NCBI RefSeq assembly: GCF_002015075.1
Contig: NZ_MUXZ01000016.1
Location: 1-64,000 of the forward strand
DNA: 64,000 nucleotides
Direction of reading: 5' to 3'
Origin: Canicola haemoglobinophilus
GTDB lineage: Bacteria; Pseudomonadota; Gammaproteobacteria; Enterobacterales; Pasteurellaceae
The translations under genes and the position numbers were made by a program. The notes beneath the pieces were generated by a model. The model had not been told where the DNA came from, searched no databases, and saw only the letters and a list, made by a program, of their open reading frames with translations. Of this stretch, positions 8,243 to 15,169 are shown piece after piece. Every line of letters starts with the position of its first letter. Position 1 is the stretch's first letter.

Positions 8243-8635
8243 ATGTTACAGTCTGATTTTTCTTCTCAACAGAACAAGGAAAACTTTACACTATTTTGGC
8301 TTGGGCATATTATGCATATTTCTATGTTGTTTACGCTGATTGCCTGTTTGATTATGGGACATTATGCCTTGGATTTCTCCGATCTTACTTGGTCAAAATT
8401 AGCAGCGACATCCGTTATCTCTCTTTTTTTGATGATTCCCATTGGGCTTGCCTGTTTGTTTTTAGCTTTAGCCTTTGTGCCTGTGATGATGCTATTTGAT
8501 TTTCTATTAATGCTTTACCAGAAAAAAACAGGACATTATGACCTTGATGCACAAGCTAATTATGGTTTTAGCATGGAAATGGGTGCTTCGCTTACCCTTT
8601 TTCTGTTGTTATTTGGTTATTGGGTTCTGGGTTAA
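8243..8635 (+). CDS. Putative integral membrane protein, unknown
   Basis: 130 aa with a short polar N-terminus (about 20 residues), then three or four hydrophobic helices (HISMLFTLIACLIMGHYAL; ATSVISLFLMIPIGLACLF; a Phe-rich span; ASLTLFLLLFGYWVLG). GGGG seven bases before the ATG supports the start. It is transcribed opposite to the late genes in the S-T gap, next to a scrambled remnant. No family recognised. Superinfection exclusion or another lysogenic conversion role is possible but unsupported by motifs. Confidence 0.55.
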   Translation: MLQSDFSSQQNKENFTLFWLGHIMHISMLFTLIACLIMGHYALDFSDLTWSKLAATSVISLFLMIPIGLACLFLALAFVPVMMLFDFLLMLYQKKTGHYDLDAQANYGFSMEMGASLTLFLLLFGYWVLG

Positions 8636-8671
8636 TTCTCGTTTCAGAGTAGTTATTGATCTGACTGCTTT

Positions 8672-8945
8672 TTATGTTCCATCAGCCAACGCCTTAACCA
8701 CAAAATTTTCTATCATTTCTCTATCTTGTTCTGTAAAGCCCAGTAGTTCACGCTGGGCGTATTGCACTTTATGTGCCTTGTTCCGTTCTACTCTTGCTTT
8801 TAAGCCGTACTGATGAATATTGGCGATATAGGCGGTATTACCACTAAAGCCGAGTTCAATGCCTTCTTTTTGCAGCTCGTCCCATTGGAGCTGTAAATTT
8901 ATCCATTGCAGATAAAATAACTTGAATTTTTAAATCTTTGCTCAT
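8672..8945 (-). pseudogene. Chimeric remnant: tape measure 5' end fused to gpS 3' end
   Basis: On the minus strand an ATG at 8945 starts MSKDLKIQVILSAMDKFTAP, clearly the first residues of a tape measure protein but diverged from the intact copy at 7684. After about 25 codons the sequence switches to a near-identical copy of the last part of gene S (compare 9113-9310), out of frame, so translation ends after 29 aa. The switch falls at a short CAAAA-type match. This is the scar of a duplication or recombination between S and T. Confidence 0.85.
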
Positions 8946-8986
8946 ATAGTGTCCCTATAAAGATGTGGAGAAAGGAAATTTAAAGT

Positions 8987-9088
8987 ATGCTTGCTGTATT
9001 AATTGATATATTTGCTTGGCTTGTTATTGCTGGATTGGTATTTACATTTATTGCTGAAATATCCGATTTTTTCAAAAGCCTACTCTAA
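8987..9088 (+). CDS. 33-aa hydrophobic peptide
   Basis: A short ORF with an AAAGGAAA-type ribosome site 9-10 bases before the ATG. The product is one membrane span (FAWLVIAGLVFTFIAEI) and it is followed immediately by a terminator (9092-9114). Like the 7761 gene, it begins just upstream of a tape measure start and points away from it. The two may be analogous genes of two parental phages. Function unknown. Confidence 0.4.
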   Translation: MLAVLIDIFAWLVIAGLVFTFIAEISDFFKSLL

Positions 9089-9091
9089 AAG

Positions 9092-9114
9092 CGGTCAACT
9101 CTGACCGTTTTTTT
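9092..9114 (+). terminator. Terminator after the 33-aa ORF
   Basis: CGGTCA (9092-9097), loop ACTC, TGACCG (9102-9107), then seven T. It also abuts the end of gene S on the other strand. Confidence 0.7.
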
Positions 9115-9571
9115 ATATTCCATCAGCCAACGCCTTAACCACAAAATCTTCTATCATTTCTCTATCTTGTTCTGTAAAGCCCAGTAGTTCACGCTGGGCG
9201 TATTGCACTTTGTGTTCTTTGTTCCGTTCTACTCTTGCTTTTAAGCCGTACTGATGAATATTGGCGATATAGGCGGTATTGCCACTAAAGCCGAGTTCAA
9301 TGCCTTCTTTTTGGTAGCGGAGTTTCATGTGTTTGGCTTGGCTAATTTTTTTGAACATGGTCTGCGCTTTTATTCTGCCTTTTTTTGACCGCACTTTTTT
9401 CTTGCGAGGTGCATAAGCAGAACCGTCGGGATTTTGCTGTGCTTTTATGCGTCTGCGTTGACTTTGTGCAAGTGCTCGTCCGATTTGTTGGTAGAGCAAT
9501 CTGCGGCGTTCTTTTGAGATATTTTTTAATAAGGCATCAAAAGCCGTTTTGACTTGTAACATTTCGTCCAT
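9113..9571 (-). CDS. Phage tail completion protein S (virion morphogenesis)
   Basis: 152 aa, P2 gpS family, needed to finish the tail and connect it to the head. It shows the basic central part (QNPDGSAYAPRKKK), the KMFKKI-like AQTMFKKISQAKHMKLRY and the conserved GFSGNTAYIANIHQYGLKA, then a C-terminal acidic helix. It starts with a TAATG overlap with R. About 200 bp of its 3' end are duplicated at 8672. It is itself complete. Confidence 0.88.
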   Translation of the reverse strand: MDEMLQVKTAFDALLKNISKERRRLLYQQIGRALAQSQRRRIKAQQNPDGSAYAPRKKKVRSKKGRIKAQTMFKKISQAKHMKLRYQKEGIELGFSGNTAYIANIHQYGLKARVERNKEHKVQYAQRELLGFTEQDREMIEDFVVKALADGI

Positions 9572-10059
9572 TATGGGCGCTCTTTATTTTCTGTTTGCCA
9601 TGTTTGCACTAGGTTATTACCAATAAATAATTGCCATTCTGTAATGTCTGGGTATTCATTTAGGCGTGGTTCATCTAGGTGTTTAATGATATTTTTTCCG
9701 TTTTCTTCTTTTACGAGTACTCGCTCTGTAAGTTTTAGATAAATAGATAGATCTATGCTGTCGTGGTTGTTATGGTCTGCGATAAAGCGGAAACCGTCTT
9801 TTCTTCTTTCTGGGTTATCCACTAAATCGGGTTGGTTTTCGCGGATAAAGTCCATTAGGGGCGCAAAAATCATATTAGGTGAGCCAGTAAAATCATTTAC
9901 GATAATATTTAAGGTATATTGGAGTTCATAAGATGCGGAATGGGCGCCAGCACCAACAATAAGCCCTTCATCAATAAATAGCTCTAATTTATCTGGGTTT
10001 TTGCGTAGATCTTCTGAAACTTGTTGTAATAGACTGCGTATTAATTCGGCTTTGAGCAT
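9571..10059 (-). CDS. Phage tail completion protein R
   Basis: 162 aa, P2 gpR-like. It reads MLKAELIRSLLQQVSEDL, then SYELQYTLNIIVNDFTGSPN and the C-terminal ITEWQLFIGNNLVQTW, features shared by this family of tail completion proteins. Its TAATG junction with S and its place after the lysis genes match P2 order. Length is normal. Confidence 0.85.
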   Translation of the reverse strand: MLKAELIRSLLQQVSEDLRKNPDKLELFIDEGLIVGAGAHSASYELQYTLNIIVNDFTGSPNMIFAPLMDFIRENQPDLVDNPERRKDGFRFIADHNNHDSIDLSIYLKLTERVLVKEENGKNIIKHLDEPRLNEYPDITEWQLFIGNNLVQTWQTENKERP

Positions 10060-10081
10060 TTTCTATTTCCTTTTCTTTACC

Positions 10082-10297
10082 TTATCTTCGATAAATGCGT
10101 TGGTGTTTTTCGAAAATGATTTGACAATTTACGCAACGAGAACACCCCATTTTTTGACGGATTACTGGAATTTCTTCATCACAATCTAAGCAAAATCGCA
10201 CCGCACTTTTGTCTGTCATTTGTTGCTGTTGTTTGCGGATTGCATGTTGGCGCATTTGTTCTTCTATTTCACTTGCTCGGTCAAATTGATCAGTCAT
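10082..10297 (-). CDS. TraR/DksA-type zinc finger protein
   Basis: 71 aa. The cysteine spacing CLDCDEEIP ... CSRCVNCQ matches the C4 zinc finger of the DksA/TraR family carried by many phages of Gammaproteobacteria; the N-terminal part is a short helix. TraR-like proteins bind the RNA polymerase secondary channel and imitate ppGpp/DksA. It overlaps Rz1 by 8 bases. It is much shorter than the chromosomal DksA at 29663, as expected for TraR-type proteins. An effect on phage or host transcription is inferred. Confidence 0.85.
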   Translation of the reverse strand: MTDQFDRASEIEEQMRQHAIRKQQQQMTDKSAVRFCLDCDEEIPVIRQKMGCSRCVNCQIIFEKHQRIYRR

Positions 10298-10586
10298 TGT
10301 TTTTTTCCTGTAAAGTGCGGTTGTAATTTTCTATGCATTGCGTAAGTGCTTGTTCTTTAAGGCGACATTGTTCAATGGCGTTCAGTGATTTATCTAATGC
10401 TAAGACGAGATCACTGTTATTTTTTAGTTTTATCTGCGGCATTTGGCACAGTTGATCCATTGGGCAAAGTAGGGGAGTGGGCTTGATTAATCGCACGGGT
10501 TCGTTTGTCGAACAGGCGGATAATGTTAGTAGGCACAGGCTGATTGCTCCAAGTGGTAACATTTTGTAATTCTTGCATAATTTCAT
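10290..10586 (-). CDS. Rz1-like spanin lipoprotein
   Basis: 98 aa in a different frame from, and largely inside, the upstream Rz gene. The N-terminus (MLPLGAISLCLLTLSACSTNEP) has a hydrophobic core and the lipobox LSAC, so it should be an outer-membrane lipoprotein. Start could be at 10586 or at the internal Met nine codons later. Embedded Rz/Rz1 pairs form the spanin complex that fuses inner and outer membranes at lysis. Assignment rests on the nested arrangement and the lipobox. Confidence 0.8.
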   Translation of the reverse strand: MKLCKNYKMLPLGAISLCLLTLSACSTNEPVRLIKPTPLLCPMDQLCQMPQIKLKNNSDLVLALDKSLNAIEQCRLKEQALTQCIENYNRTLQEKNND

Positions 10587-10869
10587 TGGTTCTATTCTCT
10601 GCTTGTTGTAAATGGTTTAGGACATTTTCATGTAGCGCTTTAACTTGCGCTTGATATTGGTTTATTTGCCTTTGTGCATGTTCTAATTGATAGCTTAATT
10701 GCTGATTTGTGGCTTTTTCTTGCTTAATGATTTCGCTTGCGTTGATTAACTTTTGTTCTTTCACTTTGTTACTAAAACATAAATAGCCATTAACACTGAC
10801 CAGAATTAATACTGCTGCTATCATGGCTTTGCTAAATGCACCGATAAAAAAGGTTTCAAATTTACTCAT
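10417..10869 (-). CDS. Rz-like inner-membrane spanin
   Basis: 150 aa. Residues about 13-32 (KAMIAAVLILVSVNGYLCF) form one membrane anchor; the rest is a Gln/Glu-rich periplasmic coiled coil (QLSYQLEHAQRQINQYQAQV). That topology, its position after the endolysin and the nested Rz1 ORF identify it as the inner-membrane half of the spanin. It begins ten bases after the endolysin stop. Confidence 0.85.
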   Translation of the reverse strand: MSKFETFFIGAFSKAMIAAVLILVSVNGYLCFSNKVKEQKLINASEIIKQEKATNQQLSYQLEHAQRQINQYQAQVKALHENVLNHLQQAENRTNEIMQELQNVTTWSNQPVPTNIIRLFDKRTRAINQAHSPTLPNGSTVPNAADKTKK

Positions 10870-10879
10870 GATTATTCCC

Positions 10880-11407
10880 TTACAATCCTAAGCAGAGTAC
10901 TTTTTCTTTTGCTCTGCGTTTGATTAAGCCATTTAATTTTTGCCCGCCTGCATAAACCCAGCGATCAAACTGTTGGCACATTTGGGGCTTAAAGCCTTGT
11001 TGCGCTTGTTTGAATAAGGTACTTTTTTGCATTTTTCCACAACCGACATTAAAGGTTAGGGAGACGAGGGCATCAAAAGCGCCTTGCGGTAGATTTTTTC
11101 CGTTGCCATATTGATTTACACATTGTTCTGCTCGGCGTAAATCATGCGCCCAGCGTTGCGCTATTTCTGTGTCGTTATAACGTTTTTGCGGATTAATTGG
11201 TTCGCCACTCGCTGCAGTTGAGCCTATGCCAACGGTTAATACATCAGCTGGGCAATGATATGGATCTCTGCGACAACCTTCTGCTTGTCCGATAATTTCT
11301 AAACCTTGTTGGCTAATTCGCAAGTCTTGATGCGTTGTTTTTACTAGGGCAATAATTGTGGCCACACTGCAAATAGCCCCTGCACTCCATTTTGTTAATT
11401 TATTCAT
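10880..11407 (-). CDS. Phage endolysin, glycoside hydrolase 24 (SAR-type)
   Basis: 175 aa muramidase of the T4/P21 lysozyme family. The catalytic region reads GQAEGCRRDPYHCPADVLTVGIGST, giving the Glu...Cys/Asp...Thr triad. The N-terminus (ICSVATIIALVKT) is a weakly hydrophobic signal-anchor-release segment rather than a cleaved signal, so the enzyme would be exported by Sec and activated when released from the membrane. Several cysteines fit disulphide control. It overlaps the holin by 8 bases. Confidence 0.92.
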   Translation of the reverse strand: MNKLTKWSAGAICSVATIIALVKTTHQDLRISQQGLEIIGQAEGCRRDPYHCPADVLTVGIGSTAASGEPINPQKRYNDTEIAQRWAHDLRRAEQCVNQYGNGKNLPQGAFDALVSLTFNVGCGKMQKSTLFKQAQQGFKPQMCQQFDRWVYAGGQKLNGLIKRRAKEKVLCLGL

Positions 11408-11612
11408 TCTCTGTATCCGTTAAGTCAATTTGATGTTTAAGAGCTTTTTCTTTTAATTGCATTTCTTTATGTTTGTAATACCAGTTGATCAGCATGGTAA
11501 ATAAACCAAATAAAATACCAAAGATAGCCGCCCAATCTGCTAAGGTGAGTCCGCTGTAAATAGCAACTACGGATCCAAAATATGCGCCTGTCGTTTCGCT
11601 ATTTTTTAACAT
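11400..11612 (-). CDS. Phage holin
   Basis: 70 aa from the ATG at 11612. That start has GAGG seven bases upstream; a start at 11627 would add five residues with no good ribosome site. A hydrophobic helix (SVVAIYSGLTLADWAAIFGILFGLF) is followed by a short basic tail (YYKHKEMQLKEKALKH), typical of small class II holins. Its place directly before the endolysin supports a lysis-timing role, pinholin-like if the endolysin is SAR-type. Confidence 0.8.
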   Translation of the reverse strand: MLKNSETTGAYFGSVVAIYSGLTLADWAAIFGILFGLFTMLINWYYKHKEMQLKEKALKHQIDLTDTENE

Positions 11613-11627
11613 TCCTTTTCCTCTCAT

Positions 11628-11843
11628 TTAGTCCCACAAGCTCAAGGTTGTTTTGTTGGTCGTTGGCTGTATATCTTCTATATTTGGTAAGATGACTTCT
11701 GTGCCAATGGCTAATACAGGTAACTTGGCAAGATGTGGATTGCGTTCTAATACTTGTTCCACTAAGCCGAGTGTTTTGCCAAAATAGCGGTAAACAATGG
11801 CATCAAGTGTGTCGTTTTGCTGTGCGTAAATCACTCTTGGCAT
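11628..11843 (-). CDS. Phage tail protein X
   Basis: 71 aa, P2 gpX family. The LysM-like fold is visible in DTLDAIVYRYFGKT and VEQVLERNPHLA, ending in VLAIGTEVILP. It joins L through a TAATG stop-start. It is required for tail assembly in P2, and its place between head completion and lysis genes is standard. Confidence 0.92.
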   Translation of the reverse strand: MPRVIYAQQNDTLDAIVYRYFGKTLGLVEQVLERNPHLAKLPVLAIGTEVILPNIEDIQPTTNKTTLSLWD

Positions 11844-12355
11844 TAAATTAACTCCACTGTCATGCGATGCTGTCCCAATATGTCACGGATAGCGAAACGA
11901 GCATCTCGTCTTAAATCATCTACGCTTTCTTCAAATTCTTGTGCTTTTTCTGCGCCTTGCTTTGTGGTGTCATACGAACGATAGCGTTCGTTTAAGTTGG
12001 CAATCGTGAGACAATAGACGGCTCTTTTGTAGCGGTTGATTACGATACTTTCACCGTTGATTTGTTCTTCATCAATATCATCAAGGCTATCTATCCCTTT
12101 TTCTTTTATGCGTTTTTGGTAATTTTTTAAAGCATGGTTTACGGTTGCCATTGCCTCAATTAATTCCATTTTGAGCCGTTCATTTGTGACTGTGCCGTCT
12201 AGGCGCATGGTGTTGCGTACATCAAGCACGCTAATATCTGGGAAAAATCCGTTATTTTGGATAAATTCATTATCTATTGCTTGTTTATCTGCATGGCGTT
12301 TTAAGTCGTCCATGGCGTAATTTTTGACTTTATTTATGGCAATGGTATTACTCAT
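11843..12355 (-). CDS. Phage head completion protein L
   Basis: 170 aa, P2 gpL family, which stabilises filled heads. The conserved stretch NGFFPDISVLDVRNTMRLDGT is diagnostic, followed by YKRAVYCLTIANLNERYRSYDTT. It lies after a hairpin terminator-like structure that separates it from M. Confidence 0.92.
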   Translation of the reverse strand: MSNTIAINKVKNYAMDDLKRHADKQAIDNEFIQNNGFFPDISVLDVRNTMRLDGTVTNERLKMELIEAMATVNHALKNYQKRIKEKGIDSLDDIDEEQINGESIVINRYKRAVYCLTIANLNERYRSYDTTKQGAEKAQEFEESVDDLRRDARFAIRDILGQHRMTVELI

Positions 12356-12372
12356 GATTTTCCTTAAACTGT

Positions 12373-12430
12373 AAAAAAAGCGAGGTGAGGAAAGTGAGTA
12401 GGCAAAAAGCCGTTACTTTCCGCCTCGCTT
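12373..12430 (-). terminator. Terminator-like long hairpin between M and L
   Basis: AAGCGAGG (12378-12385) pairs with CCTCGCTT (12423-12430), and GGAAAGT (12389-12395) with ACTTTCC (12415-12421). On the minus strand the hairpin is followed by seven T. It has all the marks of an intrinsic terminator although it sits inside the late gene series. Confidence 0.7.
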
Positions 12431-12452
12431 GGCGTGCTGCGCTTTGCTCTGT

Positions 12453-13115
12453 TTATTGGTCGTTGGGTTTATTTTCTTGCTCAAGCTGTTTGCGCAATTT
12501 TTTGATTTCCCCTTGTACACCAATATTTAAATTTAGCTCTAATGCCCGTTCTAAGTAGGTTAAGGCAGTTTTTGGTTCTGATGTGAGCTTTAATAAGCCG
12601 ATTTCACGGTAAAGTCTTGCCCGACTTTCGTCTGGCATATCTTGTTCATCAGTGAGTTTCGCTATTCGCTCTAAATAGGCAACGTCAAAAGTGCGGTTAA
12701 GTTTTTGTGCAATTTTGGCTTTATCCGCAAATTCTTCCACAAGCGCAGAACATAATGTGCGGTTAAAGTTTTCTGGCAATACAAGCCCTTGATGAATAGC
12801 ATATTCGGCAATTTGTAACGCAAGATGATATTGCTCACAGTCAATTGACCAAATTAACCATGTCATTAAGACATTATCTTGTTTACCACTCGCACTACTT
12901 AAAGCGCCTTCTATCCATGGTAGGTAATCAGGCAGAATTTTCTTTTTATATTCTGCCTTTAGCTCCATAGAATGAATTTCTTTTAAATCCTTTTTATGAC
13001 GAGCAAGAAGATAGAGCATTTTTTCGTATTCCGTGGCACCAGCGAGTAAGTGCTCTTCTTGCATATGCGCCTTTTTCGCTGATGCCTCTAGAAAATGCCT
13101 TTGGGTTGGTCGCAT
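12453..13115 (-). CDS. Phage terminase small subunit/endonuclease M
   Basis: 220 aa, P2 gpM family. It begins MRPTQRHFLEASAKKAHMQ, typical of the family, and continues with the helical MLYLLARHKKDLKEIHSMELKAEYK. The C-terminal third (LYREIGLLKLTSEPKTALTYLERALEL) is a TPR-like addition seen in Pasteurellaceae relatives. With P it cuts concatemers at cos and starts packaging. It is joined to the capsid gene by TAATG. Confidence 0.9.
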   Translation of the reverse strand: MRPTQRHFLEASAKKAHMQEEHLLAGATEYEKMLYLLARHKKDLKEIHSMELKAEYKKKILPDYLPWIEGALSSASGKQDNVLMTWLIWSIDCEQYHLALQIAEYAIHQGLVLPENFNRTLCSALVEEFADKAKIAQKLNRTFDVAYLERIAKLTDEQDMPDESRARLYREIGLLKLTSEPKTALTYLERALELNLNIGVQGEIKKLRKQLEQENKPNDQ

Positions 13116-14152
13116 TAGCTATCTCCTTGCGGAGCATCAACCATCTTGATATTTTTTAGCAATGCAACACTTTCATAATTTTCAACAACAAAGTCATCAT
13201 TAGAAGATGTGTAATCTTCGTAGCGATCATATTCTGCGTTGTCTTTCAATGTTCTACGCATTGCACCAGATTGATAATAAATGGAGAGATTATCAAGTCG
13301 GGTAATTAAGATTGTGCCTTTTGGTACAAATGGAGCTTGTACTGCTGGTAATCCGCCTACTCGTTTTGTACTCATAATAATATCGCCAGACACTTGTTCA
13401 CTTGCCTTACTTTGATTGACCAGAGGGAAATATTTATCCGCTAGTAAATCACGGCTCATGATGGCAACTAATTTTGTATCATCTTGGAATTGAGGGGCAA
13501 TTAAGTCGCTAACCGCTGAGAAAACAAGGGCATCTAAATTTTTATAGGTTTTACCTTCACCGACTTCAATTTTTCCGCTATCTCTTGTTTCTTCTTTCAT
13601 TACTCGCTCAGGTGCGTTATCTTCGATTTTTTTCAACCAGCCTACAGCAACGTCTTGTAATAATGGATTACTTACTCTGTTTGACGTTGCGGCACGACTT
13701 GTTCCATTAAAACCAATCATAATTCGGTCTAACGCCATTCTTTCTGCTTTTAATGCACCAATACGTTTAGCAAAATCAGGGAATTTCGCCCACATATCTA
13801 AGGTTGCATATTTGAGATGTGTGTCATAGTTAATTTGTTGACAGTGATATGGAATTTTGCTTAAAGCATGAATTGCTTGCGTTTTACGTCCTGCAGAATT
13901 TGTGTCTGTTGTCCCTGCAATTGTACCTGCAACCCCTAAGCCCAAGATTTCGCCCTGTTGTTCATCTACTGGCACAATGTTGATCAATTTGAGGAAATCT
14001 GAACTTTCTTGTACTGCATTTTCAAGGCGCTGTTGAACACTTGGCTCAACCGTAAATTTTGCACCCATGGCAATTCGAGAAAAATCTTCTTTGTTATCTT
14101 GTGAAATGCCTTGTAGGTAATTCATTAATGTTACTGCGGTTGTTTTTTTCAT
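13115..14152 (-). CDS. Phage major capsid protein N
   Basis: 345 aa, P2 gpN-like HK97-fold capsid. Characteristic segments are QQRLENAVQESSDFLKLINIVPVDEQ near the N-terminus, then DMWAKFPDFAKRIGALKAERMALDRIMIGFNGTS and, near the end, SIYYQSGAMRRTLKDN. N-terminal processing is expected by family. It sits between scaffold (O) and M in canonical order. Intact. Confidence 0.95.
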   Translation of the reverse strand: MKKTTAVTLMNYLQGISQDNKEDFSRIAMGAKFTVEPSVQQRLENAVQESSDFLKLINIVPVDEQQGEILGLGVAGTIAGTTDTNSAGRKTQAIHALSKIPYHCQQINYDTHLKYATLDMWAKFPDFAKRIGALKAERMALDRIMIGFNGTSRAATSNRVSNPLLQDVAVGWLKKIEDNAPERVMKEETRDSGKIEVGEGKTYKNLDALVFSAVSDLIAPQFQDDTKLVAIMSRDLLADKYFPLVNQSKASEQVSGDIIMSTKRVGGLPAVQAPFVPKGTILITRLDNLSIYYQSGAMRRTLKDNAEYDRYEDYTSSNDDFVVENYESVALLKNIKMVDAPQGDS

Positions 14153-14175
14153 ATTTTAAAATCCTTAACTATTGA

Positions 14176-15006
14176 TTAAAAGAAACGCCCATCGTTAACG
14201 CTATCCCCATTCGCTAAAGGTCGCTTACGATAATTTTCTGCTGGCTGTTTTTCTAACTCAGCAAATTTTTCACTGTGTTCTGTAATTTTTGCTGAATATT
14301 CATCAAGTCGCTGTTTTAGTGTTTGATTTTCCGTTTCAAGTGCGGTGTATTTTTGGCTGATGTTTTGTACTTCTTCGGAAAGTAACATGACTGCGTTATC
14401 TACATCGGCAAAACGTTGTTGTTCAGTGCGTTCTCTTTGACCAAACATAGCCGCAATGCGCTCAAATAGACTTGGTTTTTCTGGTTCTACTTCGTTAAAT
14501 TCCAAAATGGTTTCTACTGCCTCCGTAAATAAATTGTCGGCTTTTAATTTGCGTGCGTTAAATGGGTTGGCTTGTGCCGTTGCAGCAAATTGCAACATTT
14601 CTGTGCCTAAACTAGCTGGGTTATCTGTTACGGCTAATCCGACGAGGTAGGCTTTTCCTGTTTCGCCAAAATTGGTATCTACTTCAATGGAGGTGTACAC
14701 TTTTTGGCGCTTATTATTTAGCGCAATAAGGTCATCTGTTGGATCTATTTGTGCTAATAACTGTAATTTACCTTCTTCATTTTCTTGCGTTTTAAGTGCA
14801 AGTACATCGCCGTAGGCTTGGGCATGTGGCTCATCTTTGCGATAAAGCCATGTTTTGATATGGTCTAAATTAATGCGTGCGCCATAGGTTTTAGGATTGT
14901 AGCTTTCTGCCATTTGTTCAATCCAAACCCGAGCAATATTACGTCCGTCTGTCGTTGCGCCTTCAGTCGCTACAACAAACCATCTTGATTTAAATTTTTT
15001 AAACAT
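14176..15006 (-). CDS. Phage capsid scaffold/protease O
   Basis: 276 aa from the ATG at 15006, preferred over 15033 because AGGA lies eight bases upstream. P2 gpO combines a serine protease with a scaffold: here the protease part covers SRWFVVATEGATTDGR, YGARINLDHIKTW and YTSIEVDTNFG, ending in LAVTDNPASLGTE. A long Gln/Glu coiled coil at about residues 200-260 forms the scaffold. The His in NLDHI and the Ser in YTSIE fit the protease catalytic residues. Divergent from P. Confidence 0.92.
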   Translation of the reverse strand: MFKKFKSRWFVVATEGATTDGRNIARVWIEQMAESYNPKTYGARINLDHIKTWLYRKDEPHAQAYGDVLALKTQENEEGKLQLLAQIDPTDDLIALNNKRQKVYTSIEVDTNFGETGKAYLVGLAVTDNPASLGTEMLQFAATAQANPFNARKLKADNLFTEAVETILEFNEVEPEKPSLFERIAAMFGQRERTEQQRFADVDNAVMLLSEEVQNISQKYTALETENQTLKQRLDEYSAKITEHSEKFAELEKQPAENYRKRPLANGDSVNDGRFF

Positions 15007-15034
15007 GGACTTATTCCTATTTTTGTTTTTCAAA

Positions 15035-15109
15035 TTGTTGTCATATTGCGTAAGTTCTTTTTTGTTGTCATTTTCTTGGCTATGTTAAAGGCTGTTTGAC
15101 AGTGAACAG
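15035..15109. promoter_or_regulatory. Divergent control region of the O and P late operons
   Basis: The O-P intergenic region contains a 10-bp direct repeat TTGTTGTCAT at 15035-15044 and 15062-15071 (27 bases apart) and an inverted repeat CTGTT-N8-AACAG at 15092-15109. P2-type phages activate both operons from here with a zinc-finger activator that binds dyads. The sites are candidates only; no activator gene is in the window. Confidence 0.35.
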
Positions 15110-15169
15110 CGATCATTCATTTCTTTGCTTTTCCTTATTATGCAGTTAAGCAAAATCAAGGATTAATAG

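Noticed and set aside
8538..8813. 91-aa + strand ORF overlapping the end of the 130-aa membrane protein
   Set aside because: It is antisense to the duplicated gpS fragment and out of frame with the membrane protein; no independent support.
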